The translations under genes were made by a program, and so were the position numbers. This document shows, piece after piece, positions 44,779-52,697 of a stretch of DNA of 58,690 bases (its first letter is position 1; each line of letters begins with the position of its first letter). Source of the stretch: Sphingopyxis sp. LC363 (GTDB lineage: Bacteria > Pseudomonadota > Alphaproteobacteria > Sphingomonadales > Sphingomonadaceae); NCBI RefSeq assembly GCF_000756385.1, contig NZ_JNFC01000022.1:1-58690 (forward strand), given 5' to 3'. The notes under the pieces are model-generated. The model did not search any database, was not told the DNA's origin, and saw only the letters and a list, made by a program, of their open reading frames with translations.

Positions 44779-47700
44779 TCACTCCGCCGGATCTGGCGCG
44801 GGCGCCGCATGCGGCCGCGTGTCGTCGCCCGGCTTGTAGGTTAGCAGGTTAGTCGAGAAGAAGCGGCCCAGGCGCTTTTCGATGCTGTCGGCCAGGCTGA
44901 AACCGGCCGGCACGATCAACAGCGTCAGCAGCGTCGACAGGATCAGCCCGCCGATCACGACCACGCCCATCGGCGCGCGCCACGCGCCGTCACCCGACAG
45001 CGATATCGCCGTGGGGATCATGCCCGCGACCATCGCGACCGTGGTCATCACGATCGGCTGCGCACGCTTGCGGCCGGCATCCATCAACGCCGCGGTCTTG
45101 CCGATGCCCTTGTCCATTTCCTCGATCGCGAAATCGACGAGCAGGATCGAGTTCTTCGCGACGATGCCGAGCAGCATCAGCAGCCCGATGAACACCGGCA
45201 TCGACACTTCCATGCCCGTGATCAGCAGGCCGAGCAGGCCGCCCAGCGGCGCCAGCAGCAGCGACGACATATTGACCAGCGGCGACAGGAAACGGCGGTA
45301 GAGCAGCACCAGCGTTGCGAACACCAGCATCAAGCCCGACACGACCGCGATCATGAAGTTCTGCAGCATCTCGGCCTGCCATTTGGCATCGCCCTGGATG
45401 ACCTTGCGAATTCCCTGCGGCATGTTCTTGATCGACGGCAGCGCGTCGATCTTTTTCTGCGCATCGCCCGTCACCAGCCCCGGCGCGAGGTCGGCGCCGA
45501 TCACGATGCGCCGCGTCTGGTTGTAGCGGCGCAGCTCGGTCGGCCCGGCACCGAAGCCGATCTCGGCGACCGCCTTCAGCGGAACCGTCGTCCCGCGCGA
45601 CGTCGGAACCGGTAGATTCTCGATCGTCGCAAGGCTGCGGCGCGAATCTTCGGACAGGAGCACGCGGATCGGGATCTGACGATCGGACAGCGAGAATTTC
45701 GCCGCATTCTGGTCGATGTCGCCGAGCGTCGCGATGCGGATCGTCTGGCTGAGCGCCGCGGTCGTCACGCCGAGTTCGGCGGCGAGGTCCATGCGCGGGT
45801 TGACGATGATTTCGGGGCGCGGAATATCACCCTCGACCCGAACCGCCCGCAATTCCTTGAGCTTGCTCATCTCATCGACGATCTTGCGCGCATGGCGTTC
45901 GAGCGCCACCGGATCGTCGCCGCCGACGATGAAAGTGATGTCGCGGCCCGAAAAACCGCCCGACTGACTCTGGAACGACACGCGCGCGTCGGGGATCGCC
46001 GCCATCTTGGGCTGCAGGCCGCGTTCCCATTCGACGCTGGTGACCGGCCGATCCTTCTTCAGCGTCAGGAACGCATTCCCGCCGCCGACATTGACGTCGT
46101 AAAAGGCATTCTCGACCACCGGGTCGTCGCGCAGGATGGCGTTGATCTGGTCCGCGATCGTCTCGCTCTGTGAAAGCGTCGAGCCGGGCGGCAATTCATA
46201 GCGGATCTGGCTGTAATCGCTGTTCGTGGTCGGCTGGAACTGCTGCGGCAGGATCATGAACAGCCCGATGCTCGACGCAAAGGCGAGGATGCCGATGCCC
46301 ACGATCCACACGCGATGGTCGAACAGCCGCGCATAGGCGCGCTGAAGCATGAATTTTGCCCAGTTGGTGAAGGCGAAACGCCGCATACCCGCGGCATAGG
46401 CCAGCGCCCCGCCCAAGATCATCAGCAGGCTCGTCAGCAGGAAAGCCATGATCGCCGACAGCGGCGTCATCAGCAGGAAATGCAGCGCCGGATTGGGCGC
46501 ATCCTGACCCGCGGGCACCGGCTGGAAATATTGGAACGTCAGTGCCAGCACGGCGACGCCCGCAACAATGAACGGCACCAGGAAAAAGATCAGCCGGGTC
46601 GGGAACGCCTCGTACCGTGCCTTCACGACCTTTTGCTTCGCGCTGTCGAGCGTGAAACCGAGCACCCGTTCGTAACGGTCGATCCACGGCCCTTCGGCAT
46701 GGCTCTGTTCGCCCTGCGCCGACAGGAAATAGGCCGCGATCATCGGCGTGATCATGCGCGCAACAGCAAGGCTCATCAGCACCGCGAAGACGACGGTCAT
46801 GCCGAACTGGATAAAGAACTGCCCCGACACGCCGGGCATCAACGCAACGGGCAGGAACACCGCGACGATCGACATCGTCGTCGCGACGACCGCAAGGCCG
46901 ATCTCGTCGGCGGCATCGATCGAAGCCTGATAAGCCGTCTTGCCCATGCGCATGTGCCGGACGATATTCTCGATCTCCACGATCGCGTCGTCGACGAGCA
47001 CCCCCGCGACCAAACTCAGCGCGAGCAGCGACAGGCCGTTCAGAGAAAAGCCCATCATCTCCATGAACCAGAAGGTCGGGATCGCCGACAACGGGATCGC
47101 GAGCGCACTGATCAGCGTCGCGCGCCAGTCGCGCAGGAACAGGAAGACCACGACAACCGCAAGCACCGCGCCTTCGATCATCGCAGCCATCGAGCTGCGA
47201 TATTGCTCCTTGGTATATTCGGTGCGCGTGAACAGGATCTTGAAATCGACCTTGGGATTGTTCTTCTTGATCTCTTCGAGCTTCTTCATCGTCTCGTCGT
47301 GGATCGTGACGTCCGACGCGCCCTTCGCCTTCTCGATCGAGAAACTGAGCACCTGGCGTCCCGCGATTTTCGCAAGGTTGCGCTGCTCGGCATAACCATC
47401 GGTGACCTTGGCGACATCGGCGAGGCGGATCGTGCGGCCATCGCCGATCGAAATGCGCGTTTCGCCCAGCTGATACGCGCTGCCCGCATTCCCGAGCACG
47501 CGCACCGCCTGTTCGGAGCCCGCAATCTCGGTGCGCCCGCCCGCGGCGTTGACATTGACCTGCCGCAGCTGCTGGTTCACCTGGCTCGCGGTCAGGCCAT
47601 AACTCTGCATGCGCGCGGGATCGAGGATCACGCGAATCTCGCGATCGACACCGCCCGAGCGGCGGACCTGGCTCATTCCCGGAATCGAGAGCAGTTCCTT

Positions 47701-48195
47701 CGCGACCGTATTGTCGACGAACCACGACAGCTGCTCCAGCGTCATGTCGGTCGCCTCGACCGCGAAATAGGTGATCGGGCCGCCGGCGATATCGACGCGC
47801 ACGACTTGCGGCTCGAGGATGCCGTCGGGCAGGTCGCTGCGGATCTGCTGCACGGCCTGGTTGACATCATTATAGGCGCGGTCGATCGGTGTACCGATGG
47901 CAAATTGCACCATCGTTCGGCTGCTGCCCTCGCTGACGTAGGACGACATTTCGTCGACGCCGCTCACGCCGCGAACCGCCGCCTCGACGCGCTGGGTGAC
48001 CTGCGTCTCGAGCTCGGTCGGCGCCGCGCCGGGCTGGCTGACGATCACCTGCACCGCGGGAAATTCGACGTCAGGATTGTCGTTGACGTCCATCCGGTTG
48101 AAGCTGACGAGCCCCGCGAGCAACAGCAGCACGAACAGGACGATCGGCGGCACCGGATTGCGAATGCACCAAGCGGAAATGTTGCGGAAACTCAT
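44779..48195 (-). CDS. RND efflux pump permease (HAE1-type)
   Basis: A 1138-residue inner-membrane pump. The N-terminal helix PPIVLFVLLLLAGLVSFNRM is followed by porter domain segments; Asp402 and Asp403 in SLVAGVLVDDAIVEIENI are the proton-relay pair in TM4. GMEVSMPVFIGLLMLLGIVAKNSILLVDFAIEEMDKG is TM11. An insertion of about 100 residues (roughly 510-615) between the two halves contains additional hydrophobic segments (TRLIFFLVPFIVAGVAVLALTF and HFLLMTPLSAIMAFLLTSLLMILGGALAY), which AcrB lacks. It is coupled to a membrane fusion protein upstream. The substrates are unknown; no outer-membrane factor is in the window. Confidence 0.92.
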   Translation of the reverse strand: MSFRNISAWCIRNPVPPIVLFVLLLLAGLVSFNRMDVNDNPDVEFPAVQVIVSQPGAAPTELETQVTQRVEAAVRGVSGVDEMSSYVSEGSSRTMVQFAIGTPIDRAYNDVNQAVQQIRSDLPDGILEPQVVRVDIAGGPITYFAVEATDMTLEQLSWFVDNTVAKELLSIPGMSQVRRSGGVDREIRVILDPARMQSYGLTASQVNQQLRQVNVNAAGGRTEIAGSEQAVRVLGNAGSAYQLGETRISIGDGRTIRLADVAKVTDGYAEQRNLAKIAGRQVLSFSIEKAKGASDVTIHDETMKKLEEIKKNNPKVDFKILFTRTEYTKEQYRSSMAAMIEGAVLAVVVVFLFLRDWRATLISALAIPLSAIPTFWFMEMMGFSLNGLSLLALSLVAGVLVDDAIVEIENIVRHMRMGKTAYQASIDAADEIGLAVVATTMSIVAVFLPVALMPGVSGQFFIQFGMTVVFAVLMSLAVARMITPMIAAYFLSAQGEQSHAEGPWIDRYERVLGFTLDSAKQKVVKARYEAFPTRLIFFLVPFIVAGVAVLALTFQYFQPVPAGQDAPNPALHFLLMTPLSAIMAFLLTSLLMILGGALAYAAGMRRFAFTNWAKFMLQRAYARLFDHRVWIVGIGILAFASSIGLFMILPQQFQPTTNSDYSQIRYELPPGSTLSQSETIADQINAILRDDPVVENAFYDVNVGGGNAFLTLKKDRPVTSVEWERGLQPKMAAIPDARVSFQSQSGGFSGRDITFIVGGDDPVALERHARKIVDEMSKLKELRAVRVEGDIPRPEIIVNPRMDLAAELGVTTAALSQTIRIATLGDIDQNAAKFSLSDRQIPIRVLLSEDSRRSLATIENLPVPTSRGTTVPLKAVAEIGFGAGPTELRRYNQTRRIVIGADLAPGLVTGDAQKKIDALPSIKNMPQGIRKVIQGDAKWQAEMLQNFMIAVVSGLMLVFATLVLLYRRFLSPLVNMSSLLLAPLGGLLGLLITGMEVSMPVFIGLLMLLGIVAKNSILLVDFAIEEMDKGIGKTAALMDAGRKRAQPIVMTTVAMVAGMIPTAISLSGDGAWRAPMGVVVIGGLILSTLLTLLIVPAGFSLADSIEKRLGRFFSTNLLTYKPGDDTRPHAAPAPDPAE

Positions 48196-48236
48196 GACTC
48201 AGACGCCCTTGTGCGAATGCGATACCGATGACCGGA

Positions 48237-49433
48237 TTATTGCGACGACTTCTGCAGTACCGGCTTCACCTTGTCGCCGACGTTGAGGAAGGCGCCGGCG
48301 AGCGTCACGACCCGTTCGTTGCCCGTGATACCCGACGCGATCGATACGCCGGCATCGCTGACCGCGCCGACTTTGACCGGCTTGCGCTCGATCTTGTCGT
48401 CTTTGCCGACGATCAGCACGAAATTGCCTTCGGCACCGCTCTGTACGGCGCTTTCGGGGAGCAGCGGCGCTTCCGCCGTGCCCGACACGAGCCGCGCGTC
48501 GGCGAATCCTCCCGGACGCAGCACCGATGAATAGGGAACCGCGATGCGAACCATGCCCTGGCGCGTATCCATATTGACGACCGGCGATACCTGCCACACC
48601 TGCCCGGCAATCTGAACGTCGGTGCCGACCGGCGTGACGGTCGCGCGTGTGCCCACCTTGACGCGCGCGAGGTCGGCCTCGGCCATCTGCGCGAGCATTT
48701 CCATCTCGCCGCCACGCGCCATGCGGAAAAGCACCCCACTGCCCGCGCCGACGATCTGGCCCAGTTCGACCTGCCGCGTCAGCACAAGCCCGGCGGCGGG
48801 CGCGACGATGTTGAGCCGGTCGTTGCGCGCTGTCGCTTCGGCATATTGCGCTTGCGCGACGCGCACGCGCGCATTGGCGGCGTCGCGGGTCGCACGCTTG
48901 CGATCCATATCGGCCTTCGAGATGAAGCCGCGGCCCACCAGCGCCTGCGCGCGCTCGAGTTCGGCTTGCGCCAGCTCGGCGTCGGCCTGCGCTACGCGGA
49001 TCGACGCCGCGAGGCTCGCCGCCTGCTGCGTCTGCACCGAACGGTCAATCACCGCCAGCGTCTGCCCGGCGCCGACCCACTGGCCGGGCTCGACGAGGAC
49101 GCGAACGACCTCCCCGCCCTCGCCCGCGACGCCCACGGGCATTTCGCGGCGCGCCGCGATCGTGCCGTTGGCGGCAATCGCCGCCTCTACCGACACACGG
49201 CCCGGAATGACCACAGTGACGTTCGGAACCGCCGCGGAACCCGCCGCTCCCTCGGCATCGGCCGCGCCCTTACTGCTGGTGAAGGCGTAATAGGCCGCGC
49301 CGAGCGCGAGCGCGATCAGCACCAGCGCGACGATCAGCCGCATCCGCTTGCGCCGGCTGTCGTCGGCGTCCTCATAAAAGCTTTGCGTGCCCGCCAGGCT
49401 GTCCATCGAATCCACTTTCCGCTCGTAGTTCAC
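48237..49433 (-). CDS. RND membrane fusion protein (HlyD/AcrA-type)
   Basis: A 398-residue periplasmic adaptor. An N-terminal membrane anchor (about 27-46, RLIVALVLIALALGAAYYAF) precedes the lipoyl halves (TIAARREMPVGVAGEGGEVVRVLVEPGQWVGAGQTLAVIDRS ... ARNDRLNIVAPAAGLVLTRQVELGQIVGAGSGVLF), split by a helical hairpin rich in Ala, Gln and Glu. C-terminal beta-barrel and MP domains follow. The GTG at 49433 has a GGGAGGG site eight bases upstream; an ATG at 49406 is an alternative start. It precedes the RND permease by 41 bases. Together with an unlinked outer-membrane factor it would form a tripartite pump. Confidence 0.9.
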   Translation of the reverse strand: MNYERKVDSMDSLAGTQSFYEDADDSRRKRMRLIVALVLIALALGAAYYAFTSSKGAADAEGAAGSAAVPNVTVVIPGRVSVEAAIAANGTIAARREMPVGVAGEGGEVVRVLVEPGQWVGAGQTLAVIDRSVQTQQAASLAASIRVAQADAELAQAELERAQALVGRGFISKADMDRKRATRDAANARVRVAQAQYAEATARNDRLNIVAPAAGLVLTRQVELGQIVGAGSGVLFRMARGGEMEMLAQMAEADLARVKVGTRATVTPVGTDVQIAGQVWQVSPVVNMDTRQGMVRIAVPYSSVLRPGGFADARLVSGTAEAPLLPESAVQSGAEGNFVLIVGKDDKIERKPVKVGAVSDAGVSIASGITGNERVVTLAGAFLNVGDKVKPVLQKSSQ

Positions 49434-49532
49434 GCCCAAAACCCTCCCTGCCATGCGCGGCATCGTGACGCGGAAGGCGCGGATGCGCCTGCCCTCCCCG
49501 ATCCCGCACAACAGGATCAATCCTCTGCGAGG

Positions 49533-49562
49533 TGTATTACCTAATTAAATCACCACTGGCAA
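49533..49562 (-). promoter_or_regulatory. Candidate promoter of the RND efflux operon
   Basis: Read on the minus strand, TTGCCA (49557-49562) and TAATAC (49533-49538) are spaced 18 bases apart, a good match to housekeeping promoters. GGTG and CACC flank the AT-rich -10 region and could be arms of a repressor site. The GTG start of the fusion protein lies about 95 bases downstream. Confidence 0.5.
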
Positions 49563-49648
49563 GAGGCGAAACTTCGCCATCCCCCCTGCGCCCCGGATCG
49601 CGCGCCATAGACGCTTTGTCACGCGAATTCCAGTGGTTGCGGGCATAG

Positions 49649-49684
49649 AAAAGGGCGACCCGCCTTGCGGCGGCCGCCCTTTTT
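49649..49684. terminator. Bidirectional rho-independent terminator
   Basis: AAAAGGGCG (49649-49657) pairs with CGCCCTTTT (49675-49683), with a further CG-rich inner stem, and T-runs occur in both directions. It follows the minus-strand GlsB gene and separates it from the efflux operon. Confidence 0.75.
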
Positions 49685-49727
49685 CTTTGCGCCGGCCCCG
49701 CCGGGACCGGCTATCGTCGTTCGGCGG

Positions 49728-49997
49728 TCAGCGTACGCGACCGCGGCGCACGAGGTTGACGATCCCGAGCAGAATCACGGCGCCGATAAAAGCGGTAAGC
49801 AAGGTCATCGGATCGAAGGCGTCGCCGCGCAGATGGCCGCCGCCGAGGAAGCTGCCGAACAGGAAGCGGCCGAGGATCGACCCGATGCAGCCGACGATGA
49901 TGTTGAGGAAAATGCCCTGCTGGGCGTCGGTACGCATCACGATGCTGGCAAGCCAGCCGATGATACCGCCCATGATGATTGCAATAATCCAAGTCAT
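49728..49997 (-). CDS. GlsB/YeaQ/YmgE family membrane protein
   Basis: An 89-residue small membrane protein. IIAIIMGGIIGWLASIVMRTDAQQGIFLNIIVGCIGSILGRFLFGSF carries the family signature (the MRTDAQQG loop), followed by a third helix LLTAFIGAVILLGIVNLVRRG. Family members are often stress-induced. GGGGTGATCTT precedes the ATG. A paralogue of about 60% similar sequence lies 115 bases upstream on the same strand, so the pair arose by duplication. Function is unknown. Confidence 0.88.
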   Translation of the reverse strand: MTWIIAIIMGGIIGWLASIVMRTDAQQGIFLNIIVGCIGSILGRFLFGSFLGGGHLRGDAFDPMTLLTAFIGAVILLGIVNLVRRGRVR

Positions 49998-50111
49998 AAG
50001 ATCACCCCTACGATCGTGTTGGCGCCTGACCCTGCAGGCCCCTCATTGGTAACCCAAATATCTGAAATCGCCTAGCGGAATGGCGGCGACACAACGCGGC
50101 CGCCATGCCGA

Positions 50112-50375
50112 TCAGCGAACGCTGCCGCGCCGGATCAGGTTGATGATCCCCAGGAGCACCACCGCACCGATAAAGGCCCAGAGCAAGCCGACCGGACTGA
50201 AGGTGTCGAGGCTGGCGCCCATGCCGAAAAAGCTGCCGAGAAAATTGCCGAGGAACGCGCCGACGATACCGACGACGACGTTCAGGATGATGCCCTGCTG
50301 CGCATCGGTACGCATGACGATGCTTGCCAGCCAGCCGATGATGCCGCCGACGATCAATGTGATGATCAAACCCAT
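50112..50375 (-). CDS. GlsB/YeaQ/YmgE family membrane protein (paralogue)
   Basis: An 87-residue protein with the same three-helix layout as its neighbour: LIITLIVGGIIGWLASIVMRTDAQQGIILNVVVGIVGAFLGNFLGSFFG, then LLWAFIGAVVLLGIINLIRRG. The ATG at 50375 has GGGAAGGGAAAATC before it and is preferred over the upstream in-frame ATG at 50405. The middle loop (MGASLDTFSPV) differs from the paralogue's (GGHLRGDAFDPM). Confidence 0.88.
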   Translation of the reverse strand: MGLIITLIVGGIIGWLASIVMRTDAQQGIILNVVVGIVGAFLGNFLGSFFGMGASLDTFSPVGLLWAFIGAVVLLGIINLIRRGSVR

Positions 50376-50674
50376 GATTTTCCCTTCCCTGAACCGGCCG
50401 GGCATGCGCCGACGGCCGGCGATTATCGGAACGTCCGGTCGTGCCCGGACATCGCTTCAGCGATATCGGGATAATGCGGTCGGGGACCGAAAGGTTCCCG
50501 GCCGGCCCGTCCGGGCGCGGCCGGGAAAAGGGGGATCGATTCCTGATCAGGAACGTCTCCGGGTCGCAACATGACAGTAAGCAGCCGCATTTGACGCTGG
50601 TGTGACGAAAGCCACAGTCGCGAAAATAATCTCGGGTGGAGCGCGCCTAGAGCCAATTGCGCGAAATCTGAATC

Positions 50675-50789
50675 ATCCGCGTCCCCGAGTGAAGACGAGG
50701 GGGGGCTCGTTCGAGCGAAGCGAGAACCAGCGCCCTCTGCCTCGACTTCGCTCGCATAGCCCCCCTCGTCTTCACTCGGGGACGCGGAT
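50675..50789. repeat. Long imperfect inverted repeat
   Basis: Arms at 50675-50707 and 50758-50789 are complementary over about 32 bases with one extra G in the left arm's G-run. A 50-base interior is made of smaller GAGCGAAGCGAG-type stems. This would form a long cruciform or RNA hairpin. It is one of the strongest structured non-coding elements in the window. Confidence 0.85.
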
Positions 50790-50982
50790 CAGATGACGCG
50801 CGCTGCGGTACCCATTCAGCCCGCGCAAACGAAATGGGGGCCGGCATCGCTGCCAACCCCCACTATCCGGTTTTGCCCTGCTGGCTCCGTTTCGCTTCAT
50901 CCCGGTCCGCTTCTCTTGCGATCAGCGGCCCGCAAAACGATGCGTCGCGGCGCACGCCGGAGCAATCCGGCGACGGTTTGGT

Positions 50983-51002
50983 CGGCCCCCTTTCGGGGGC
51001 CG
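50983..51002. terminator. Stable GC hairpin with GAAA loop (minus strand)
   Basis: Eight base pairs (CGGCCCCC / GGGGGCCG) close a four-base loop that reads GAAA on the minus strand. It is 22 bases beyond the stop of the weak small frame. It lacks a T-tract. Confidence 0.5.
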
Positions 51003-51024
51003 GCCGCACCTGGAAAGCCCTTCA

Positions 51025-51249
51025 TCATCTCTTCTTGCGTCCGCCGAAGCGGTCGCTGTCCAAGCGATGGACTGCATTTCCCGTACCCGATCGGGTTCGT
51101 ATCAACTCGTGGGAATCGCTACGTTCCGTGATCGGGCTATCGATCGATTTCCTCGTCGGTCCGTTCGTTCTCTTCCGGCTAGTCTTGCAACTACCCTTGA
51201 TGTCCCGATGGTCCGACGTATCTGTCGTCCGATGATTTGAAGCTGACAT
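51025..51249 (-). CDS. Possible small basic protein
   Basis: A 74-residue open frame, Ser-, Arg- and Thr-rich, ending HRLDSDRFGGRKKR. Nothing in it matches a family I know. Third-position GC is lower than in the surrounding genes at the front and higher near the end. The ribosome binding site is weak. The hairpin just after its stop is the only support. It could be noise. Confidence 0.25.
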   Translation of the reverse strand: MSASNHRTTDTSDHRDIKGSCKTSRKRTNGPTRKSIDSPITERSDSHELIRTRSGTGNAVHRLDSDRFGGRKKR

Positions 51250-51307
51250 GAAGCGTTCGGGCCGCCAACAAAAAATGCTAGAAAAGGCGCCAGAAACACC
51301 CCGTGCT

Positions 51308-51378
51308 TGTGGATAAGTCCGGCATTAGCAACAAGCGGATTCGTTGCAGCAATTTTGCAACAAGGTTGCAGCATTTTT
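51308..51378. other. DnaA-box-like site and TGC-rich direct repeats
   Basis: TGTGGATAA (51308-51316) is the exact complement of the consensus DnaA box TTATCCACA. It is followed by two copies of a GTTGCAGCA(A)TTTT element (51343-51356 and 51365-51378) around TTTGCAACAAGG. The 12 bases TGCAGCATTTTT (51367-51378) also occur at 10524-10535 before the phasin gene. A role is not established; one DnaA box alone is not an origin. Confidence 0.4.
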
Positions 51379-51441
51379 AGAGCCTGTCGCGGCATCGACT
51401 CGGTTCGCGGGCAACGGCACGACTCGCGACTCGCGCCAGAT

Positions 51442-51476
51442 AAAAAGAGGGCGGACCCCGGCTGGGCCAGCCCCTC
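51442..51476 (-). terminator. Rho-independent terminator of the OmpA-family gene
   Basis: On the minus strand GAGGG (complement of 51472-51476) pairs with CCCTC (complement of 51447-51451), around an inner GGCTG/CAGCC stem, then TTTTT (51442-51446). It lies 20 bases after the OmpA-family stop. Confidence 0.75.
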
Positions 51477-51496
51477 ATGTCTGTCCGGGCGACAAA

Positions 51497-52579
51497 TCAG
51501 CCCTTCACGGTCACCTCGACACGGCGCGCCGCCGAATTGTCCGCGCCGGAGGTGGTCGTCTCGGCCGGCTTTTCAAGCACGACCCTTTCGGCGGCGAAGC
51601 CGAGCTTCTCGAGCGCCGCCTTTACGCTCTGCGCACGGTTCTTCGACAGTTCGGCGTTGGCGGCCGCGTTGCCTGTCGGATCGTTATAGCCCGACACGGC
51701 CAGCATTGCGGCGGGGTTGGCGTCGAGATAGGTTTTTACCGCCGCTGCCGCGGTGGACAGATCGTTCGACACCTCGGACTTCCCGGTATCGAAATAGACC
51801 GTCAGCATCGGCTTGCCTTCGCGATCCGCGGCGACAACGCCCGCGCCTTCCGGAATGGCGGCGGTGGTGGTCGGTGTCGCTTCGCTGTCGGCGGGTGCAA
51901 CCGTTTCGCTGACAGCAGCTTCGTCGGTCGCCGGCGCCACCGCGGCTTCCTGTTTCGAACAATAACGCAGTCCGAAGAAAAGCAGCGCTGCCAGGACCAG
52001 TGCGAGCAGGAGCCAGCCGAGCCAGCCCATGCCGCCACCGGCTTTGTCGTCGCCGCCGCCACTCGAATAGGCGGCTTGGGGAGTCGTCGAGGGCGGCGGC
52101 GGTGGCGTCGCGGGTGCAACGGGTGCGGCCGTCGCGGAAGGTGGGGGGACGGCCGCAGCGAGCGGCGCCACCGGCGCGGCTTCCTCCTCGTCCTTGTCCG
52201 CGCCGCCCGTCGTACCTGCAGCAGCCAGTCCGGCAGCCGCGCCGGCAGCACCCGCGACGCCGCCGAAGACGCTCAGCAGGCCGAAATGCTGCGCGAGGAG
52301 ATAATAGACGGTGACGCGGTTCTTCGTCCGGTCTTCCTTCATCCGCTCGCCGACACCGGCGATCGCGGCATCGAGCGTCGCATCGTCGTCGGTCAACCCG
52401 AGCTTCTTCTTAAGGAAATTCTCGCGAACGCGGTCGGTTTCTTTTTTGTCGCTGAAGGAAACCAGCGAGGAATCGCGGTTCCGAAGCGCGATCCCCAGAT
52501 ATTTGACGATCGTCGACACCACCGTCTTGTCGGCGTCCGCGACATATTTCCTGACATCCGCCAGCCAATCTTCTGCCAT
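51497..52579 (-). CDS. DUF2853 - transmembrane - OmpA fusion protein
   Basis: A 360-residue protein of unusual layout. Residues about 1-105 match DUF2853, normally a small stand-alone cytosolic protein (DWLADVRKY..., RDSSLVSFSDKKETDRVRENFLKKKLGL, MKEDRTKNRVTVYYLLAQHFG). An Ala/Pro/Gly linker follows (about 108-183), then one membrane helix (184-206, GMGWLGWLLLALVLAALLFFGLRYC), an acidic linker, and an OmpA-like domain (about 258-359: TVYFDTGKSEV, NDPTGNAAANAELSKNRAQSV, SAARRVEV) with peptidoglycan-binding Asp and Arg candidates (Asp300, Arg353). The topology puts DUF2853 in the cytosol and OmpA in the periplasm. A strong GGAGGAT site precedes the ATG. Function unknown. Confidence 0.85.
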   Translation of the reverse strand: MAEDWLADVRKYVADADKTVVSTIVKYLGIALRNRDSSLVSFSDKKETDRVRENFLKKKLGLTDDDATLDAAIAGVGERMKEDRTKNRVTVYYLLAQHFGLLSVFGGVAGAAGAAAGLAAAGTTGGADKDEEEAAPVAPLAAAVPPPSATAAPVAPATPPPPPSTTPQAAYSSGGGDDKAGGGMGWLGWLLLALVLAALLFFGLRYCSKQEAAVAPATDEAAVSETVAPADSEATPTTTAAIPEGAGVVAADREGKPMLTVYFDTGKSEVSNDLSTAAAAVKTYLDANPAAMLAVSGYNDPTGNAAANAELSKNRAQSVKAALEKLGFAAERVVLEKPAETTTSGADNSAARRVEVTVKG

Positions 52580-52660
52580 GCGATTATCCTCCTGCCAGAC
52601 GCAAGGGTTCGCCGTCAGACGCTCGCACGGGGGGCGAGACTCGCGTCTTAGGAGCCGGAA

Positions 52661-52688
52661 CTTATATCATTTTTCAGGAATGCAATAA
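52661..52688 (-). promoter_or_regulatory. Candidate promoter of the DUF2853-OmpA gene
   Basis: On the minus strand TTATTG (52683-52688) and TATAAG (52661-52666) are spaced 16 bases apart, about 80 bases before the ATG. It starts just past the end of nadA, so the gene is likely transcribed by itself. Confidence 0.4.
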
Positions 52689-52697
52689 TGCAGCGGG

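Larger units (their letters stand above)
50376..51496. other. Mostly non-coding region between GlsB and OmpA genes
   Basis: No convincing gene covers this stretch except a weak small frame at 51025-51249. It contains a 14-base perfect palindrome TTCCTGATCAGGAA (50540-50553), a long inverted repeat (50675-50789), an 8-base-pair hairpin (50983-51002), a DnaA-box-like site and TGC-rich repeats (51308-51378), and a terminator next to the OmpA gene. No tRNA or known ncRNA was recognised. Confidence 0.6.

Noticed and set aside
44709..44810. 34-codon N-terminal extension of the DUF445 protein
   Set aside because: It runs into the RND permease 3' end, is Arg/Pro-rich, and the family N-terminus begins at the ATG at 44708.
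46315..48231. Open frame of 638 codons on the plus strand
   Set aside because: Antisense to the RND permease, Arg/His/Asp-rich with no family resemblance.
50376..50560. EcfG-type stress promoter before the GlsB paralogue
   Set aside because: A GGAAC is present on the minus strand, but the -10 region at the right distance reads GCATT rather than CGTT.
51308..51316. Replication origin
   Set aside because: Only one DnaA box is present, with no AT-rich unwinding region or cluster of boxes and none of the usual origin-linked genes.
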